Shown here: positions 33,768 through 45,677 of the stretch, piece after piece | How the letters are laid out: every line of letters starts with the position of its first letter | Numbering within the stretch: position 1 is the stretch's first letter | Origin: Dichetophora obliterata | Lineage: Eukaryota > Arthropoda > Insecta > Diptera > Sciomyzidae | Direction of reading: 5' to 3' | DNA length: 64,000 nucleotides | Assembly: GCA_963920525.1 (NCBI GenBank) | Contig: OY986436.1 | Coordinates: 83,010,339 to 83,074,338 of the forward strand | Program-made: the position numbers and the translations under genes | Notes under the pieces: generated by a model | What the model was told of the DNA's origin: nothing | Databases searched by the model: none | What the model saw: only the letters and a program-made list of their open reading frames with translations

Positions 33768-34279
33768 CAACGTTGCCAGTTATGTTGGAAAAATTTCGTG
33801 GTACTTTTTAATTGCCCTTAGGAATTTTTGTCTGTGGGAATTCCTATTAAATTTTTTAATTCAGCGTGGTATTTTTTAATTGGCGTGGAAATTCAGCGGG
33901 ATATTATTTAAGTTTACGTGGAAGTTTGGTAATATTCTTCTTACATTTTTTTTCTTTTTTAATAAGCAAAGTTTATCTTTGGTGTTTCAAAATGGTTTTT
34001 AAATTGTTTGTGCATATGGGACTTGTGGTATTTTTTAATGCGAATGAGATTTTTGTGGTAATTTTAAATGCACATGGAATTTGTGGGGGTATTTTTTAAC
34101 GCGTGGTATATTTGTGGTAATTTTTAATGATCGTGAGATTTTTTTTTGATATTTTTTTATTGCGGAAGAAACTTTTTTGTTTATCTTTACAATGGTAATA
34201 TTTGTTGTAAATAATTTATGTTATTGTGAAAAAAGTAACTTTTAGTCGGAATTGTTTTAAATTTTAACTGGCAACCTTG
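33768..34279. mobile_element. hAT MITE, TSD GCTAGTAG
   Basis: CAACGTTGCCAGTTA at the left and TAACTGGCAACCTTG at the right are 15-bp inverted repeats with one mismatch. GCTAGTAG flanks both sides (33760-33767 and 34280-34287), an 8-bp hAT-type TSD. The 512-bp interior consists of degenerate direct repeats of GTGGTATTTTTTAAT-like units (about 33797, 33868, 34025, 34055, 34085, 34110). No coding sequence. Confidence 0.8.
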
Positions 34280-34599
34280 GCTAGTAGTATTACAATTTTT
34301 TGTAGCCTCATACTCTCTGGCTCTCTAACTACATGCATCTGTATTCTCTATTGCATTACAACCCAACAAGCCATGAATGTTACTCGTTTGTTCTTGTCTT
34401 TTTTCCCTCTTTTTTTCACCTGTTCGCCAAAAAACTCGAAAATATGCATTGAATCCTGCATTGAAATCAAGGTAGTACAGTTGAGTTGCCGTTCATTGTT
34501 TAGTTTATTGTTGCAACTTAATAAAAACCATTTCAAGAAAAGGTTACAATTGTTTAACAACAAATAAAATTAATATACAACTTAAAGTTTTCTATATGA

Positions 34600-34890
34600 C
34601 CTTGTTATTTATTGTGTTGATTTTCTATGATTTAAATACAAATTCTAATTGTTTAATAGTTTAAATCATTCTTGATTTTAAATACAAATTCTAGTTGTTT
34701 GATAGTTTAAAATCGTTTATTGAGCTTTAGGTCAGGTTAGAACAATTAATTGCTCTAACTAGTTAATCAATCAGCTAACTAATTAATCAGCTAGTGATGT
34801 TTTTTTCTTTCTTTTCATATTGAAAATGTTGATGCTGTTGTTTCTTTGAAAAAAATTCGTTAGAGCAATAAATTGTTCTAACCTGACCTA
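34600..34890. repeat. Repeat B, copy 2
   Basis: 34600-34720 is the reverse complement of about 26625-26745 (TAGTTTAAAATCGTTTATTG, TTTAAATACAAATTCTA). A shorter inverted pair, GGTTAGAACAATTAATTGCT and its complement near 34860, encloses a CAGCTAGTGATGTTTTTTTC segment also found in copy 1. Confidence 0.65.
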
Positions 34891-34934
34891 AAGTGATGTG
34901 TATTTATATATGTATGTTTTACATACATATTTTT

Positions 34935-35320
34935 TTTAAAAACAACAACAACAACAAAAGCAGCACAACAACGAACGACGTGATTACGAACCAAGCAAGC
35001 AAACACAACAACAACAACAACCTTAAAAACAGCATAAGCAGTTTTTGCAGCTACGCAGCTAAGCAGCTTGTGCATTTCTCATACGAATTTATGAATTTTT
35101 CATCTTCTTAGATTTTGCTATTTTATTAGATATTCGTTTTATTCCCACTAAAACTGATATTTCGGCATTTTTTTTTCTTTGTACGATGAATATTAAAGGC
35201 TGTAGGTATACCCCAAATTGTCAAATATCGCTTTGAAAAAATTCGTGAAACTGACCCCCATACAAACCGCGCTGTAAGACGTAATTCAAAACCTACGTCA
35301 AAAATAGTTGTTATAGAATT
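34935..35320 (+). repeat. Dispersed repeat A, copy 2
   Basis: Diverged partner of 14875-15215. It starts with CAACAACAACAACAA arrays at 34940-35020 and keeps GGCTGTAGGTATACC, TTTGAAAAAATTCGTGAAA and CTACGTCAAAAAT. Confidence 0.65.
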
Positions 35321-35559
35321 GCTTACTATAAAACCTAAGTGTTGTTCGCTAAGAGGCCTTTTATAATACTTTTTATGGGAGCATTCCTCAAGCTCGTGCA
35401 TGTCACAACTTTTATAAGCTCTTTGTGTAGATGTGAAAGTGCAATGCCTTGCATTTTGGCTCGTTTCATATAAAAAATAACTAAAAAAAGAATCGAGTTG
35501 GTAAGGTCCTCCACCTGCCTAAGAAGTACTTCTACAACTGCTTTTTACTTCTTACTTAT

Positions 35560-36867
35560 TCTACTGGGTTGTTGCCAGAGGTTTCACACAAGAACATGGA
35601 ATGGATTACTATGAAACATTTAGTCTTGTGGTACGATTTACATCAGTACGGGCCATTCTTTCTATAGCAGCTATGGAAAATATGGTGCTAAGACAGTTTG
35701 ATGTGAAAACAGCATTTTTTATGGTGAGTTGAATGAAGATGTCTACAGGAGACAGCCCGTTGGTTTCGATGAAGGGAGTGGTATGGTATGTAAGCTTATA
35801 AAAAGTTTATATGGATTAAAACAGGCATCCCGTTGTTGAAATAAGGAGTTCACAACATTCAAACAAATATTTAATTTTGTGACGTGTAGGTCAGATCCAT
35901 GCGTTTTCGTATGCAACGGGGAGATAAAGGTTATCTTAGCAATCTACGTAGATGATGTCTCATTGCAGCTACATCAGATATTGCAATTAAACCTGTAATC
36001 GCATATCTTCGCAAGGAGTTTCAAATCAAGTTTATAAGGCTAAATGTTTTCTTGGAATAGAGATGGGGGATTGAAGGATGGGTCAATTCATCTTGTACAA
36101 ACAGCTTATGCAAAGAAGGTACTTCAACGATTTGGTATGGAAGATTGCAGTGGTGTGTCAATACCTGCTGACTCAATTACAATATTGTGCAATTTTTCGG
36201 ATTCAGAAGAGGTAAAATTTTCATATCGTGAAGCAGTAGGTAGTTTGATGTACTTAGCAGTTTTACACGGCCAGACATTAGTTTTGCAGTGGAAGTCGTG
36301 AGTAGATTTCTTGAGAAACCAACATTGATGCATGTAAATGCGGCAAAGCGAATTTTAAGATATATAAAAACCACAATTTGCAGCGGTATTCTTTTGAGTA
36401 GCTTAAAGATAATGGAACTTGTTGGATATAGTGATGCAGACTACGGAGGGAAAACGCAAACCAGACGATCGACTTCAGGGCATGTGTTTTTGCTTGGTTC
36501 ATCAGTGATAAGTTGGTGTTCCGAGAGACAAAAGTCAGTGGCTTTATCAACAACGGAATCGGAATATATTGCAGCTTCCGTTGCAGTGAAAGAGCTTGTG
36601 TGGTTAAAACGGCTTTTAGAATAATTAACTGGAAGGTCTGTTCCAACGATTTTCAATATGGACAATCAAAGTGTCATTCATCTTTTTAAAAATCCTGAAT
36701 TCCACAAACGGACAAATCACATTGACATACGATATCATTTTATTCGGGTGAAATATGAAGAAAAGTTTTTCGAACTTAACTATGTCACAAGCGACGAGCA
36801 ACTTGCGGATGTATTACAAAAGCACTTCTTAAATGTCGTTTTCAGAATCTTTTATATTTATTGTTAA
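35560..36867 (+). pseudogene. copia reverse transcriptase and RNase H relic
   Basis: Frames in order: [30 protein letters not shown] (catalytic Asp), [36 protein letters not shown] and IYVDD (the catalytic Y-V-D-D box). Next come RDGGLKDGSIHLVQTAYAKK and SYREAVGSLMYLAV. RNase H follows at about 36300-36640: VSRFLEKPTLMHVNAAKRIL, ELVGYSDADYGGKTQTRRST and SVALSTTESEYIAASVAVKE. The last block at 36658 (MDNQSVIHLFKNPEFHKRTN, HIDIRYHFIR) runs to 36867. At least four shifts or stops separate the pieces. Unlike the gypsy copy, the RT catalytic box survives. Confidence 0.85.
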
Positions 36868-36947
36868 GATTGAAAAACAACTTTAAATTTGAATTTGTTT
36901 GATTATGTACTTTACATTATTTAAACATTCTGAACAAAAAGTGGGAG

Positions 36948-37094
36948 TATTGAATAATTTGTTTCAGATGTTGTGATTTCCTTGTCATTTTATATTTATT
37001 GAAAATTCCGAATAAATTTTCACTTGAAATTATTTCTTTAACAAAAGCAGTCGACAATTTTCTTTCAATAGTTTTCAATTATTTTTTTCCAAAA
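36948..37094 (+). repeat. 3' LTR of copia element
   Basis: Matches 30837-30981. It follows the polypurine tract directly and is bounded on the right by the TSD CTTGT. Confidence 0.8.
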
Positions 37095-37099
37095 CTTGT

Positions 37100-37700
37100 T
37101 TTTTGTTAAAAGTATATATATTTTCAACAAACATTTTTTTAAAAAAACTTATCCATACAATATAAAATTTTTGAACATTAGTTCATTTATATTAATTTTG
37201 TCGTCTAGTCTGTTTTTAGTTCTCTTTAAAAAAATTACAAATACCCGCATAAGGTTTGCAAAATTGTATTTCATTAATTAGTTTCTATTTAAATCACAAC
37301 CAAAAATTTTTATTGAAAATATTGGACTATTTTTTAATTTATACCTAGCATGATGTCCAAAAAAGTTGTTACAGTACAGTCTGAACTTTCAGACTATTAA
37401 ACCCAAGTCTTTTTCCACCTTGGAGTCGAAGTCACAAAATATAGGTACGTATCCATACCTCGTATGCATCTTCAAACCATTAGTTTGTGTTGGTCAATCC
37501 GCTTATGGCTTTTACAATGTCACCAAACACCAACTTCGTTCTCAACCTACAATTCAATTGCCTATGATTTCAAGTCTATCAAATACAAATTTGTTTCCAA
37601 AATCTGTATTTATTTCAAAATGCCTTGAATAAGTTGTAGTTGCATTAAGTAATTATCCTGACAAACTTGTATTATGTAGTGTCAACTAGAGAAACAGAGA
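37100..37700. other. A+T-rich flank of copia, no gene
   Basis: The 88-residue open frame at 37366-37632 has no recognisable domain and ordinary composition. Confidence 0.35.
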
Positions 37701-38600
37701 TTTTAGTACATATGTATGTACACACAAGGAAACGTCAGTCCTTTGAATACTCGTTCCTTACGATGAAGCCTCATTTAGTGTCAACACATGTTTTCCGAAA
37801 CAACCCGGTTTCATACGATTTTCGCTGCTACTCCTCTACTAAATAAACATGTTTATTAGTTCCGAATTATTCCAGGCAATATGGGCACCAACACAACCTT
37901 GCCGAGGTGGAAAAACGGAGCAACACAGAGACTGCTAATATCCTTGTTAATATTATTAAATATTATTTATGGATTTGTTTAATTTGTATTTAGTGGCTGA
38001 GACGCACATGAGTTTGCTGCAAAGTTGCTGCAATGCACAACAAACGACAAAACTAAAGGACGCCGACAATGAGCCAGAAAGTCAGATGGGCGAATGGTCG
38101 AAACGATACACACAGATTTGCATCCTCTGCTTGGAAGCACTGCATCGAACGTCTACGTGAACGTCTGGATGTACATGTGGGCTGGGTGTTGGTGGTTTGT
38201 GTGTCTGGAAACCCTAAGAAAACTTCCTTGCGATCTGACTAAGATACCAAACCGGACACCCTGCTGGCGGCGTGTGAACCGCAACAATTACAAATGTGCC
38301 CATTTTACACACACACACACACACCCACCCACCAGCATGTCGCTCGTCTTGCTCTATCTACGTCCTGGAGGAACAATTACATGGTTTTGCGTAATGAATT
38401 TATCTTCACATCAGCAGCTGCATACATGCTCCATTCCAATCTCTGCCCACTCTCCGCCCCCCTTTTCCTCACTCGGTGTTCGTAGATGGGCTCGATGCTC
38501 GTGTGAAAAAGCAGTAAATTTTATGTAGATTTGTTAATACGAATTATGTTCATTCGTTGCTGTGGTTGTTGTCGTTTTTGTTGCTGTTGTTGTTTGAATG
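37701..38600. other. Higher-G+C, probably unique host tract
   Basis: From about 37730 to 38510 the sequence has clearly more G+C than the rest and no transposon ends. It includes an ACACAC microsatellite at 38308-38328 followed by CCACCCACC, and a GTTGTTGTCG/GTTGCTGTTG tract at 38557-38597. Open frames at 37969-38160 and 38094-38528 exist on the plus strand, but one is built on the microsatellite and neither has a domain. It could be an intron, UTR or regulatory region of a host gene. Confidence 0.45.
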
Positions 38601-41005
38601 TGTCTAGCAAAAAGAGTCTTAGCATAATATTTTTGAAGGAAACACTGTTTACCGAGAAAACAAACAGACACAAACTTAAGCTCTACATACTACTTTGATT
38701 GGGGAACAATTTTATTATCCTTTTAATCGTGATTTGTTGGCAGTTGTGGTAACGGCTAAATTTATAGATTAAGTTTCTGGATAATTAATAGAATTATGTT
38801 CATGAACCTCGGTCACGAAGGACATCAGGAATTATAGTTGTATCCCCCACTTCTTGCGTTTCAAAGATACTTAAATATAGAATAGTGTCGAATACTTGTG
38901 AAATAATGTTGCGGAATGTTAAAATTATTTAGAACCCAAAATAAGCAGGATTTAAATAATAGTTATATCCTTATATTAGTGCAAAGTTACAGAGGATGCT
39001 GTAAAAACGGTAGCAGGATCTTTTAAATTTTTCTGAAATTTTTGAGCAAAAGTTAACATCGCGACGCGTCACACAATGTGACAAGAGCGCTCAAAACTAT
39101 CAAATGCAAAGTAAGTTAATAAATATTTTTTTATGATTCTAAACTAAAATTGTACGTGGTTTCAATTTCGGAAAAGTTTTTATATGTCTTTGATACATTT
39201 TGACATAATGGGCCGGAAGTTGGAACTTTTTTATTCTCTGCGCAAATTTTTAAAAGTTAAAATTTTTTTCAACTTTGAAACTGTCCTGTAAGCAAACGCT
39301 TAAATATTTAAAGTTACGGTTTCTTATTTTAACACAATAAAGATATTATCTATACACCAATTTTATTACAATTATAATTCATTGGTCTATTTATCACAGT
39401 AACTGAAATCCAGAAACCTTTTTCTTAACAAATTCAAAACAAATTGGAATTGGAGCTGGGACCTTCGTTAAGTTTTTAAAATTTCTACCCAAGTCAAGCC
39501 ATGATTGAACTACGAAATAATAATATTTGTTTAATTCTCTGATACAACCTGATACATTGGGCCACCTGTTGAACAAACTTTTCAATTATAGGAAAAATTA
39601 CGAATTTTTTTTTGTCTTTTTCGTGTGTTCCGATGAAATGTTAAAAAAATTTTACTTAAAAATTGTTAAAATAGGTAAGCCCACTTACTTAATACATAAA
39701 AAGAGAGCAACAATGAAATATTACTTTCATAATATTAGTTTATAGATTAAATCTTCAACAGATCGGATTTAAAAGATCTTTTAAATAAATATCTACTAAA
39801 GGCAAAAAATATGCTTCCGAAAATAAAAATGATGGGTGTTGTGATTTTTTATTAAGAACATTTATATATGCTAGTAAGACCGTGTGCCGCTTAAACGACA
39901 AAATCAAACATACCTAGATTTTATTTAAAGCTATTGGAAAGATTTTCAACTGATCAAAATTGAAATGAAATTAATTTTGGCCTTTTTGCAATATACGCGA
40001 TATTTCTTATTAAATTTTTGTGTAAATTTTTAAAAATTAAAAAATGTTTCGACCAACAGTTTAGGATCTTTTTTCAACTGTAAGAAATCATTCCAGTATC
40101 ACTTTGATATCGAATATGGGCATTTACAAAGTCGAAAACGCGACATTCGTACGCATATTCGTACAAACATAAAGAAAACAGAACAACAATTTTTTTACCT
40201 TTTTTTTCGATAGCATTTTAGTAGCATTATGGTTAATACAAAAATTAGAAAAATGCAGAAATCTGCGAAACGGAACAAAAAATTTTAATACAAATTATTT
40301 TAAACTAAAATGGATTAATGTGGCTTCCTAGTGATAGTCGTCATATTGAAATAATTGTATTAGTTTTTTTGTTTTAAGCATTAGTTTCATTTAACACGCG
40401 ACATTAATCAGCTCAATGGGGTAATTAAGAAATTAGGTAGTTAAGTGTAATTAAGTAATGAAATTAAATTATGTAATTAAGTAATTGAAAAACAAATTCA
40501 ATATATTTTCCTTTCTCTGCTTCAACCATTATTTCATTATTTTAAGCCAATAACTTCCATTTTTACAAAAACAAAAAGCTTACGAAACATTTACCAAACA
40601 TTTACGAAAAAGAAAAACTACATTTGTGAAACAGTGCTGACGATTTAATCATCATGGTTTATGAGATTATGTTGAAATTGCTTAAATTAATAATATTAAA
40701 ATGTTTCTCTTATTTAATATCATAAAATAATACGTTTTTGAAAAGTTTTATTTTTTGGTCACGGTTGACTTTTCTGTGGAAATGCTCATATATCAATCAA
40801 TTCATAGTTTTAGCTGTGAAATTATAAAAGATTATTCGTCAGTATAACAGTTTCATAGCTATTAGCCGATAGGTGGCACTAAATACCTCACATATTTTAG
40901 GCATATGCTGAAATTAAGAAGAGAAAAAGCAACATAACAACAATTAAATGCAAACTTTAACTCGCTATAACTTAAAAAGTATACATTTTTAAGAAATAAA
41001 AAGTC
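38601..41005. other. A+T-rich, no gene
   Basis: Nothing recognised except a short degenerate array of GTAATTAAG-like units at about 40420-40490. Confidence 0.4.
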
Positions 41006-41009
41006 CAGT

Positions 41010-41720
41010 TTGTCTACAGGCCTAAACCTATCAAACCATACTAAATTTATTAAGATTGAACATGTAATTAAAAAGCCTTACGCCGGAAAGATTTTGCGTT
41101 TATTTTGGATTCAGGCATATGAATGTTTGCTGCATGTTTCCTACAAATTAGAAATGCAGAAATGGCAGGCTAGGTCATCTGACGAAAGAGCTTTGGTCAA
41201 AACAATGAAAACTTCAATTCAAGAGCGCTTCCGAAAAGAAATGGGTCTGCTTGTAAATATGAGAAAAAAACAAACAGCGGGCAACACAAATGACGGTAAT
41301 TCGGCCAGAAAGTTTTTTAGAAACGCAAAGCTAACTGCTTTAATCGTTGATAAGACGTTTTTTAGTAATCCTCCAAGCTCTTTCATGTGATTTGGAGATT
41401 GATGCAGAGAAATTTGAAAACTACGCTGCAGAAACTAAAAGCCTTTACCCATCTCTTTATCCAGGGTGCAACATGTCAGCAACTATCCACAAAATTCTTG
41501 TTCATGGAGAGCAAATAATTCAGACACGCGTTTTGCCACTGGGTTAGTCAGCTGAAGAAGCGCAAGAAGCAATTAACAAGAAATATCGAAAGTAGAAAGG
41601 ATAGAAACCGGGATATCTTTAACAGGTTTCTCATTGCATCTGATGCACTTCTTTCGATTAAATCCGGTTTTTTTGCGTACAAGAACTCACCACCTTCCTC
41701 CAGAAACAAGGGCGTCTGCA
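41010..41720 (+). pseudogene. Repeat C protein relic, copy 2
   Basis: The plus-strand frame reads KIEHVIKKPYAGKILRLFWI, MKTSIQERFRKEMGLLVNM, RKKQTAGNTNDGNSARKFFR and NAKLTALI. It then shifts to ILQALSCDLEIDAEKFENYA, ETKSLYPSLYPGCNMSATIH, KILVHGEQIIQTRVLPLG and AEEAQEAINKKYRK. An ELTTFLQK segment is the counterpart of the Pro-rich tail in copy 1. It is uninterrupted by insertions, so it gives the reference order for the minus-strand copy at 26815-28690. Several stops and shifts. The family is unassigned and probably mobile. Confidence 0.65.
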
Positions 41721-41724
41721 GGAT

Positions 41725-43110
41725 TTGTTCTAGAGGGGAAGCAAAGGCATAAAGAAGTCTAGAATGCACATAAAGAAAATATAACCTATATCTATTTTTT
41801 GAGATTTTTGGTACTAATTTTGTTATCATGATACGCCGGTTGACACACGTTTGTACATATAAGAAAATTATATTTATTCCAAAGATGGGGTAAAAATCTT
41901 TCTTGTATCATGCCCGAAATATTTTCAAATTTAATTTTTTTCATGTAATTTAAAACATTTTTCTCAACAAATATTCTTTGCAATTTAGTAAATTAAATAA
42001 TGTGAGGTCAAACGAAGTAATTTATCCCTAAATAAAATTGCATCAATTACTATTTAGCCCCCAAGTTTTCCTCTTTTCAAATAAGAATACAAAAATTTCC
42101 AAATATTTTTTTTTTTTTTAAATAAATACAACCATCAAGATTTTTAGACAATCTTTTCCAATTTTAAAAGCCTATAACTCATAAACCAATTGCGAGCGGC
42201 CTGAAATTCATCAGATTTGGATTTAGGAGGTTTAAAATCGCTATTCTTGACATGTTCCCCGCATGGACATCAACTGACTTATTTCTTTTTTCAACATGCA
42301 TCGGTTCTAGCAGCATGCAAGTTACTAAAATCGAGTTCAGAAACATACCTATTGTATGAACTATTAAAAAAAATTTATTTTTTTTTTAATTCAAAACGTA
42401 TGAAGAAATATATAAAGAAGTACATGTATAGATGGGTTTTGGGAAAAATTCTCAAAATGGGTGGACGTCTGTTCAGAAACGTGAATTTGAAGAAGTATAA
42501 AATAAATGTTTCGAATCAAGTTTCCTATTTAAATGTAAGTCATGAAAAGCTTTTGACCATAAGATATTCTAATGTAAAAGCGTTTTTTTTAAAAGACTTT
42601 GCCATCAGATTTTTTTAAAAATTAGAGCATGATTTAATATTAGCCTACTTTATTCAGATTCTCCTAAATTTTATTCGCTTTTGAAGCAATAAGATTTTCC
42701 CTGGCCTAGATCGCTGCTATTTTCTCAAATTTAAATGCTGCAAGATTGTTAGCAATTTTATTAAGTTTACGACTTTTTTAAGCCGACGATTTTTTTAAGC
42801 CGACTTTTGGGAAAGCTTTAAGTTTTTTAAACTGGTTTTACTTTGTTTTCTTCTTGTGTTCAATTACTTTAAAACATAAATTCGCTTATCGTCCATCTTA
42901 CCATCTGTTGCTCCGAAGAATGATCTTCGACTAATAGGGATATCATTCCTTATCATTCCTCAATTTCTCGTAAGAATAACATCGTAATTTCTTCCATTGC
43001 ATTCGTAGTATTTACTAATGGCTTCGTACTTTTTAGTATTAGTTGAGTTTAAAAAATTTGCAACCAAAATCTTTCAGCCTGGTTTGTTGAACAATTACCG
43101 AATATAAGGA
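41725..43110. other. A+T-rich, no gene
   Basis: The 133-residue open frame at 42217-42618 is Lys/Phe-rich with poly-T stretches and no domain. It is probably chance. Confidence 0.4.
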
Positions 43111-43114
43111 AATG

Positions 43115-43200
43115 CATGATTGCAAGGTGGCCGTAGTCTACTGAAAAAGTACGTGGCGCGTAAGCTAAGAAACCGTGGTTAAAATTCCAGCTAAGATAGA
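43115..43200 (+). repeat. tRNA-like SINE head
   Basis: TGGCCGTAGTCTACTG at 43128-43143 resembles a Pol III A box. GGTTAAAATTCCA at 43177-43189 resembles a degenerate B box. The spacing of about 49 nt suits an internal tRNA promoter. No cloverleaf can be drawn, so it is probably a tRNA-derived SINE. Confidence 0.4.
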
Positions 43201-43890
43201 ATGTTGTTTTTTTTGTTACCAGTAAATGTCAGAGCTGTAAAATCGGCATTTATATTCAGAATTTTAAGTACAACTAAATAACAACATAAGAATGCATTCA
43301 ATGAATGAAAAATTGATTTATAAATAACATTTTTCTTCTGCTGAGCGTAGCAGTATGGTGACGATGGCTCTCGCCGTAAATGCAGCTGGTACTTCGATCG
43401 CGCAGTTTTTCCTCTTTCCTAGAAAGAAAATGCAAACAACGTCCATGGATAATGCTCCTGATGGCGCGATCGGGTATGTGAATGATTTGAGATGGATGCA
43501 GCAAACCGAATTTATCAAATGAATCCAGCATTTTATCGCCAAATAGCATTCGTCCAAAATTGCACCGATTGTTTTACTCTTGGACAACCACACGTCATAT
43601 CTGTCTGTTGAAGCGCTAGATCTGGTGGCTGAAAATGGGGTGACATTAATGTCATTCCCACCGTTTATCATGTTTAAGTGCACAAAAATGGCACAGAAAC
43701 CACGCAGGCAAAGTGCTGGATATTCGCCACATTGTTGGCCTTGTGAGCAGCACATTATATTGTGCGCTGACCCGAACCAATTATTATTTTTACCAATTAC
43801 GGTTATTGTCGAAACCGCACCTCCTGCGATTGCGATGGCGTCAACGTCGGGTACATCTAGCGTGCCAACTAGTTTATCTTCGTTGGTGGC

Positions 43891-45677
43891 CAGTGTGACC
43901 AGAGTGGAATATTATATTCCACTTTGGCATATTTTACCTTCGGGAAGCATATTTTTTTTTATAAAAATATGCAGCATAAAAAGTGGAATATTTTGCGTAT
44001 TCCTATATTTTTTAAAAATAACAAAAATTGCAATAAAAAATGTCTATTTGAATACTAAGTGGTTATTTTTGTCTATCGACATTTTATATTTTTTCATCTC
44101 TAAACCACCTTGTGAAACGCAATATAAGGAATTCGTTTTGTGGTTAACTTCTTCGATGTCAATTTTATTGCAATTGTTTGGTTGGATTTTTTATGGATTA
44201 TGTTACAGCAGTAAGGAATATACTTAAGACAACATATGGGGTATTCACGATGTGTTGTATTTCCCCTTGTATTGTGTATTTTTAATAAATTTGATATTTG
44301 TAGTAAATTTTGTAATATAACAAAAACAAAATGCACAGTTTTCAAAATACAACCCTGTGGAAAAAATGCAACGATGGAACACTATTGTATTCTGTGTAAA
44401 TTTCGTTGCGTATTAGATCAGATGATTGTACAAGCATTTCTACTCAGCATATAGCAAACTACCGGCTACGCTGTGAGTTTATTTAATAAAAATTGATATA
44501 ATTTATTCTTTCATTTCAATTTTTGTATGATTTCCTTTAGTTAAATGATGATTTAAATTAATATTTCCCAACAGAAGTTCAGTATTGTAAATTTTGCAAA
44601 AATTTATCACAAATGCACCACATCGTGAATATCCCTATTATTGCAAACAACATTTATTTCTTTTAACTATTTTTAAAAGTGGATTCAAAGCAACAAAGCA
44701 GAAAAAAGTTATTGATCAAAGTTGGGAATCTGAAGAAGATTTATCAAAATTTGTGCTTTCCTCGCATAGTTTACCATTTAGCAATGCTGAGGTTGAGAAA
44801 ATTTTTAGTTATATGAATCTTATTAAAACGAAAATTCGAAATAGAATGCAAGAAAAACTCTTAAATAATTTGTTGAACGTAAATACATGGCTACATGTTT
44901 AAAAAAAGTGTTGTAATTCCTATTAAATACCAGATAGCTTAATAAAAAAATTTAGAAATACGAACTTCTATGATAATAATACAAGCAACAATTTAAGTAT
45001 TGATCTCGAAGATGTGCCTGAATTTTAATTTTTTGTATTGTATATCGTTACTTAATATTAAAAAAACCATAACAACGTTCATAATTTTTTATAGGAGAAG
45101 CCAAAAAGTTTTAATATAGCACATATAGTAGATTGTAAAGTGATAATTTATTCATAATTTCGTTTATTAAGTAGTTATTTTTAGGTATTTGTCCAAAAAA
45201 CGGCCTTTAAATCTAAAATATGTCCCATTTAAAAACATTTTTGACTTCTACAAAAAATTAAAAATGTTGTAGGGGTTTTTATATTTTAGGTGACAATATG
45301 TAATACACCTATATGTTTCTGACTTAAAAATGAAGTTTTCTCTGTGAGACTCTGTTGACTATATTTAAGAGAATATAATTCTTGAAAAGACTTTTGTAAA
45401 GTACAAATTAACTGATATATGCTTTGTTTACGTCTTATTAATATAATTTATTTAATATTAACTTATATTTTATAAATTTAAGTGTGATAGTAATCAAATA
45501 AATGTTTTTAAACTTGCTTCTGTGTTTCTTTTAGATGCATATTTAGTCTTATTTAGATATATATCTTTGAAATTGAAAGTGGAATATTTTTGTGGAATAT
45601 AAAAATTGAAAGTGGAATATTTAGCATATTTTTTTTTAAAAAAAGCATATTTTTTAAAAAATCTTCTGGTCACACTG
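43891..45677 (+). mobile_element. hAT element, TSD TTGGTGGC
   Basis: CAGTGTGACCAGA at the left and TCTGGTCACACTG at the right are perfect inverted repeats. TTGGTGGC flanks both sides (43883-43890 and 45678-45685), an 8-bp hAT-type TSD. Subterminal GTGGAATATT and GCATATTTTT motifs recur many times at both ends, as in many hAT elements. The 1.79-kb element keeps only parts of its transposase. Confidence 0.9.
44236..44902 (+). pseudogene. hAT transposase relic with dimerisation domain
   Basis: The frame at 44594-44902 includes QSWESEEDLSKFVLSSHSLP, then FSNAEVEKIFSYMNLIKTK and IRNRMQEKLLNNLLNV. This matches the C-terminal hAT dimerisation domain (S-N-A-x-x-E-R-x-F-S followed by K-x-R-N-R-M). 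An upstream frame at 44236-44454 has C-x-x-C pairs (MEHYCILCKF) that may be the remnant of a zinc finger. The catalytic centre is missing. The deletion derivative could only move with help from a full-length relative. Confidence 0.75.

Larger units (their letters stand above)
31740..35550. other. Foreign DNA inside the copia element
   Basis: Lies between the copia integrase linker and the RT. It holds a DUF4806-like spliced fragment, an AGCAATTATTGCT palindromic repeat, a hAT MITE, repeat B copy 2 and repeat A copy 2. The stretches 32300-33380 and 34290-34590 are A+T-rich without recognisable genes. Exact insertion borders were not found. Confidence 0.55.
30837..37094 (+). mobile_element. Ty1/copia retrotransposon, deleted and invaded
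   Basis: Similar LTRs at 30837-30981 and 36948-37094 and a 5-bp direct repeat CTTGT on both outer sides (30832-30836 and 37095-37099) fix the borders. An AAAAAGTGGGAG polypurine tract precedes the 3' LTR. A copia-type primer-binding site follows the 5' LTR. Gag, protease and the start of integrase are missing, and about 3.8 kb of foreign DNA separates integrase from reverse transcriptase. The order integrase before RT is diagnostic of copia. Confidence 0.85.

Noticed and set aside
38094..38528. 144-codon plus-strand open frame
   Set aside because: It runs through an ACACAC microsatellite, has no domain, and overlaps another open frame. Better explained by the lower A+T content.
42217..42618. 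133-codon Lys/Phe-rich open frame
   Set aside because: Low-complexity A/T runs, no domain, no context.
43318..43755. 145-codon minus-strand open frame
   Set aside because: It is the antisense of the pogo/jerky transposase, whose plus-strand motifs (LLLDNHTS, SFPP) are clear.
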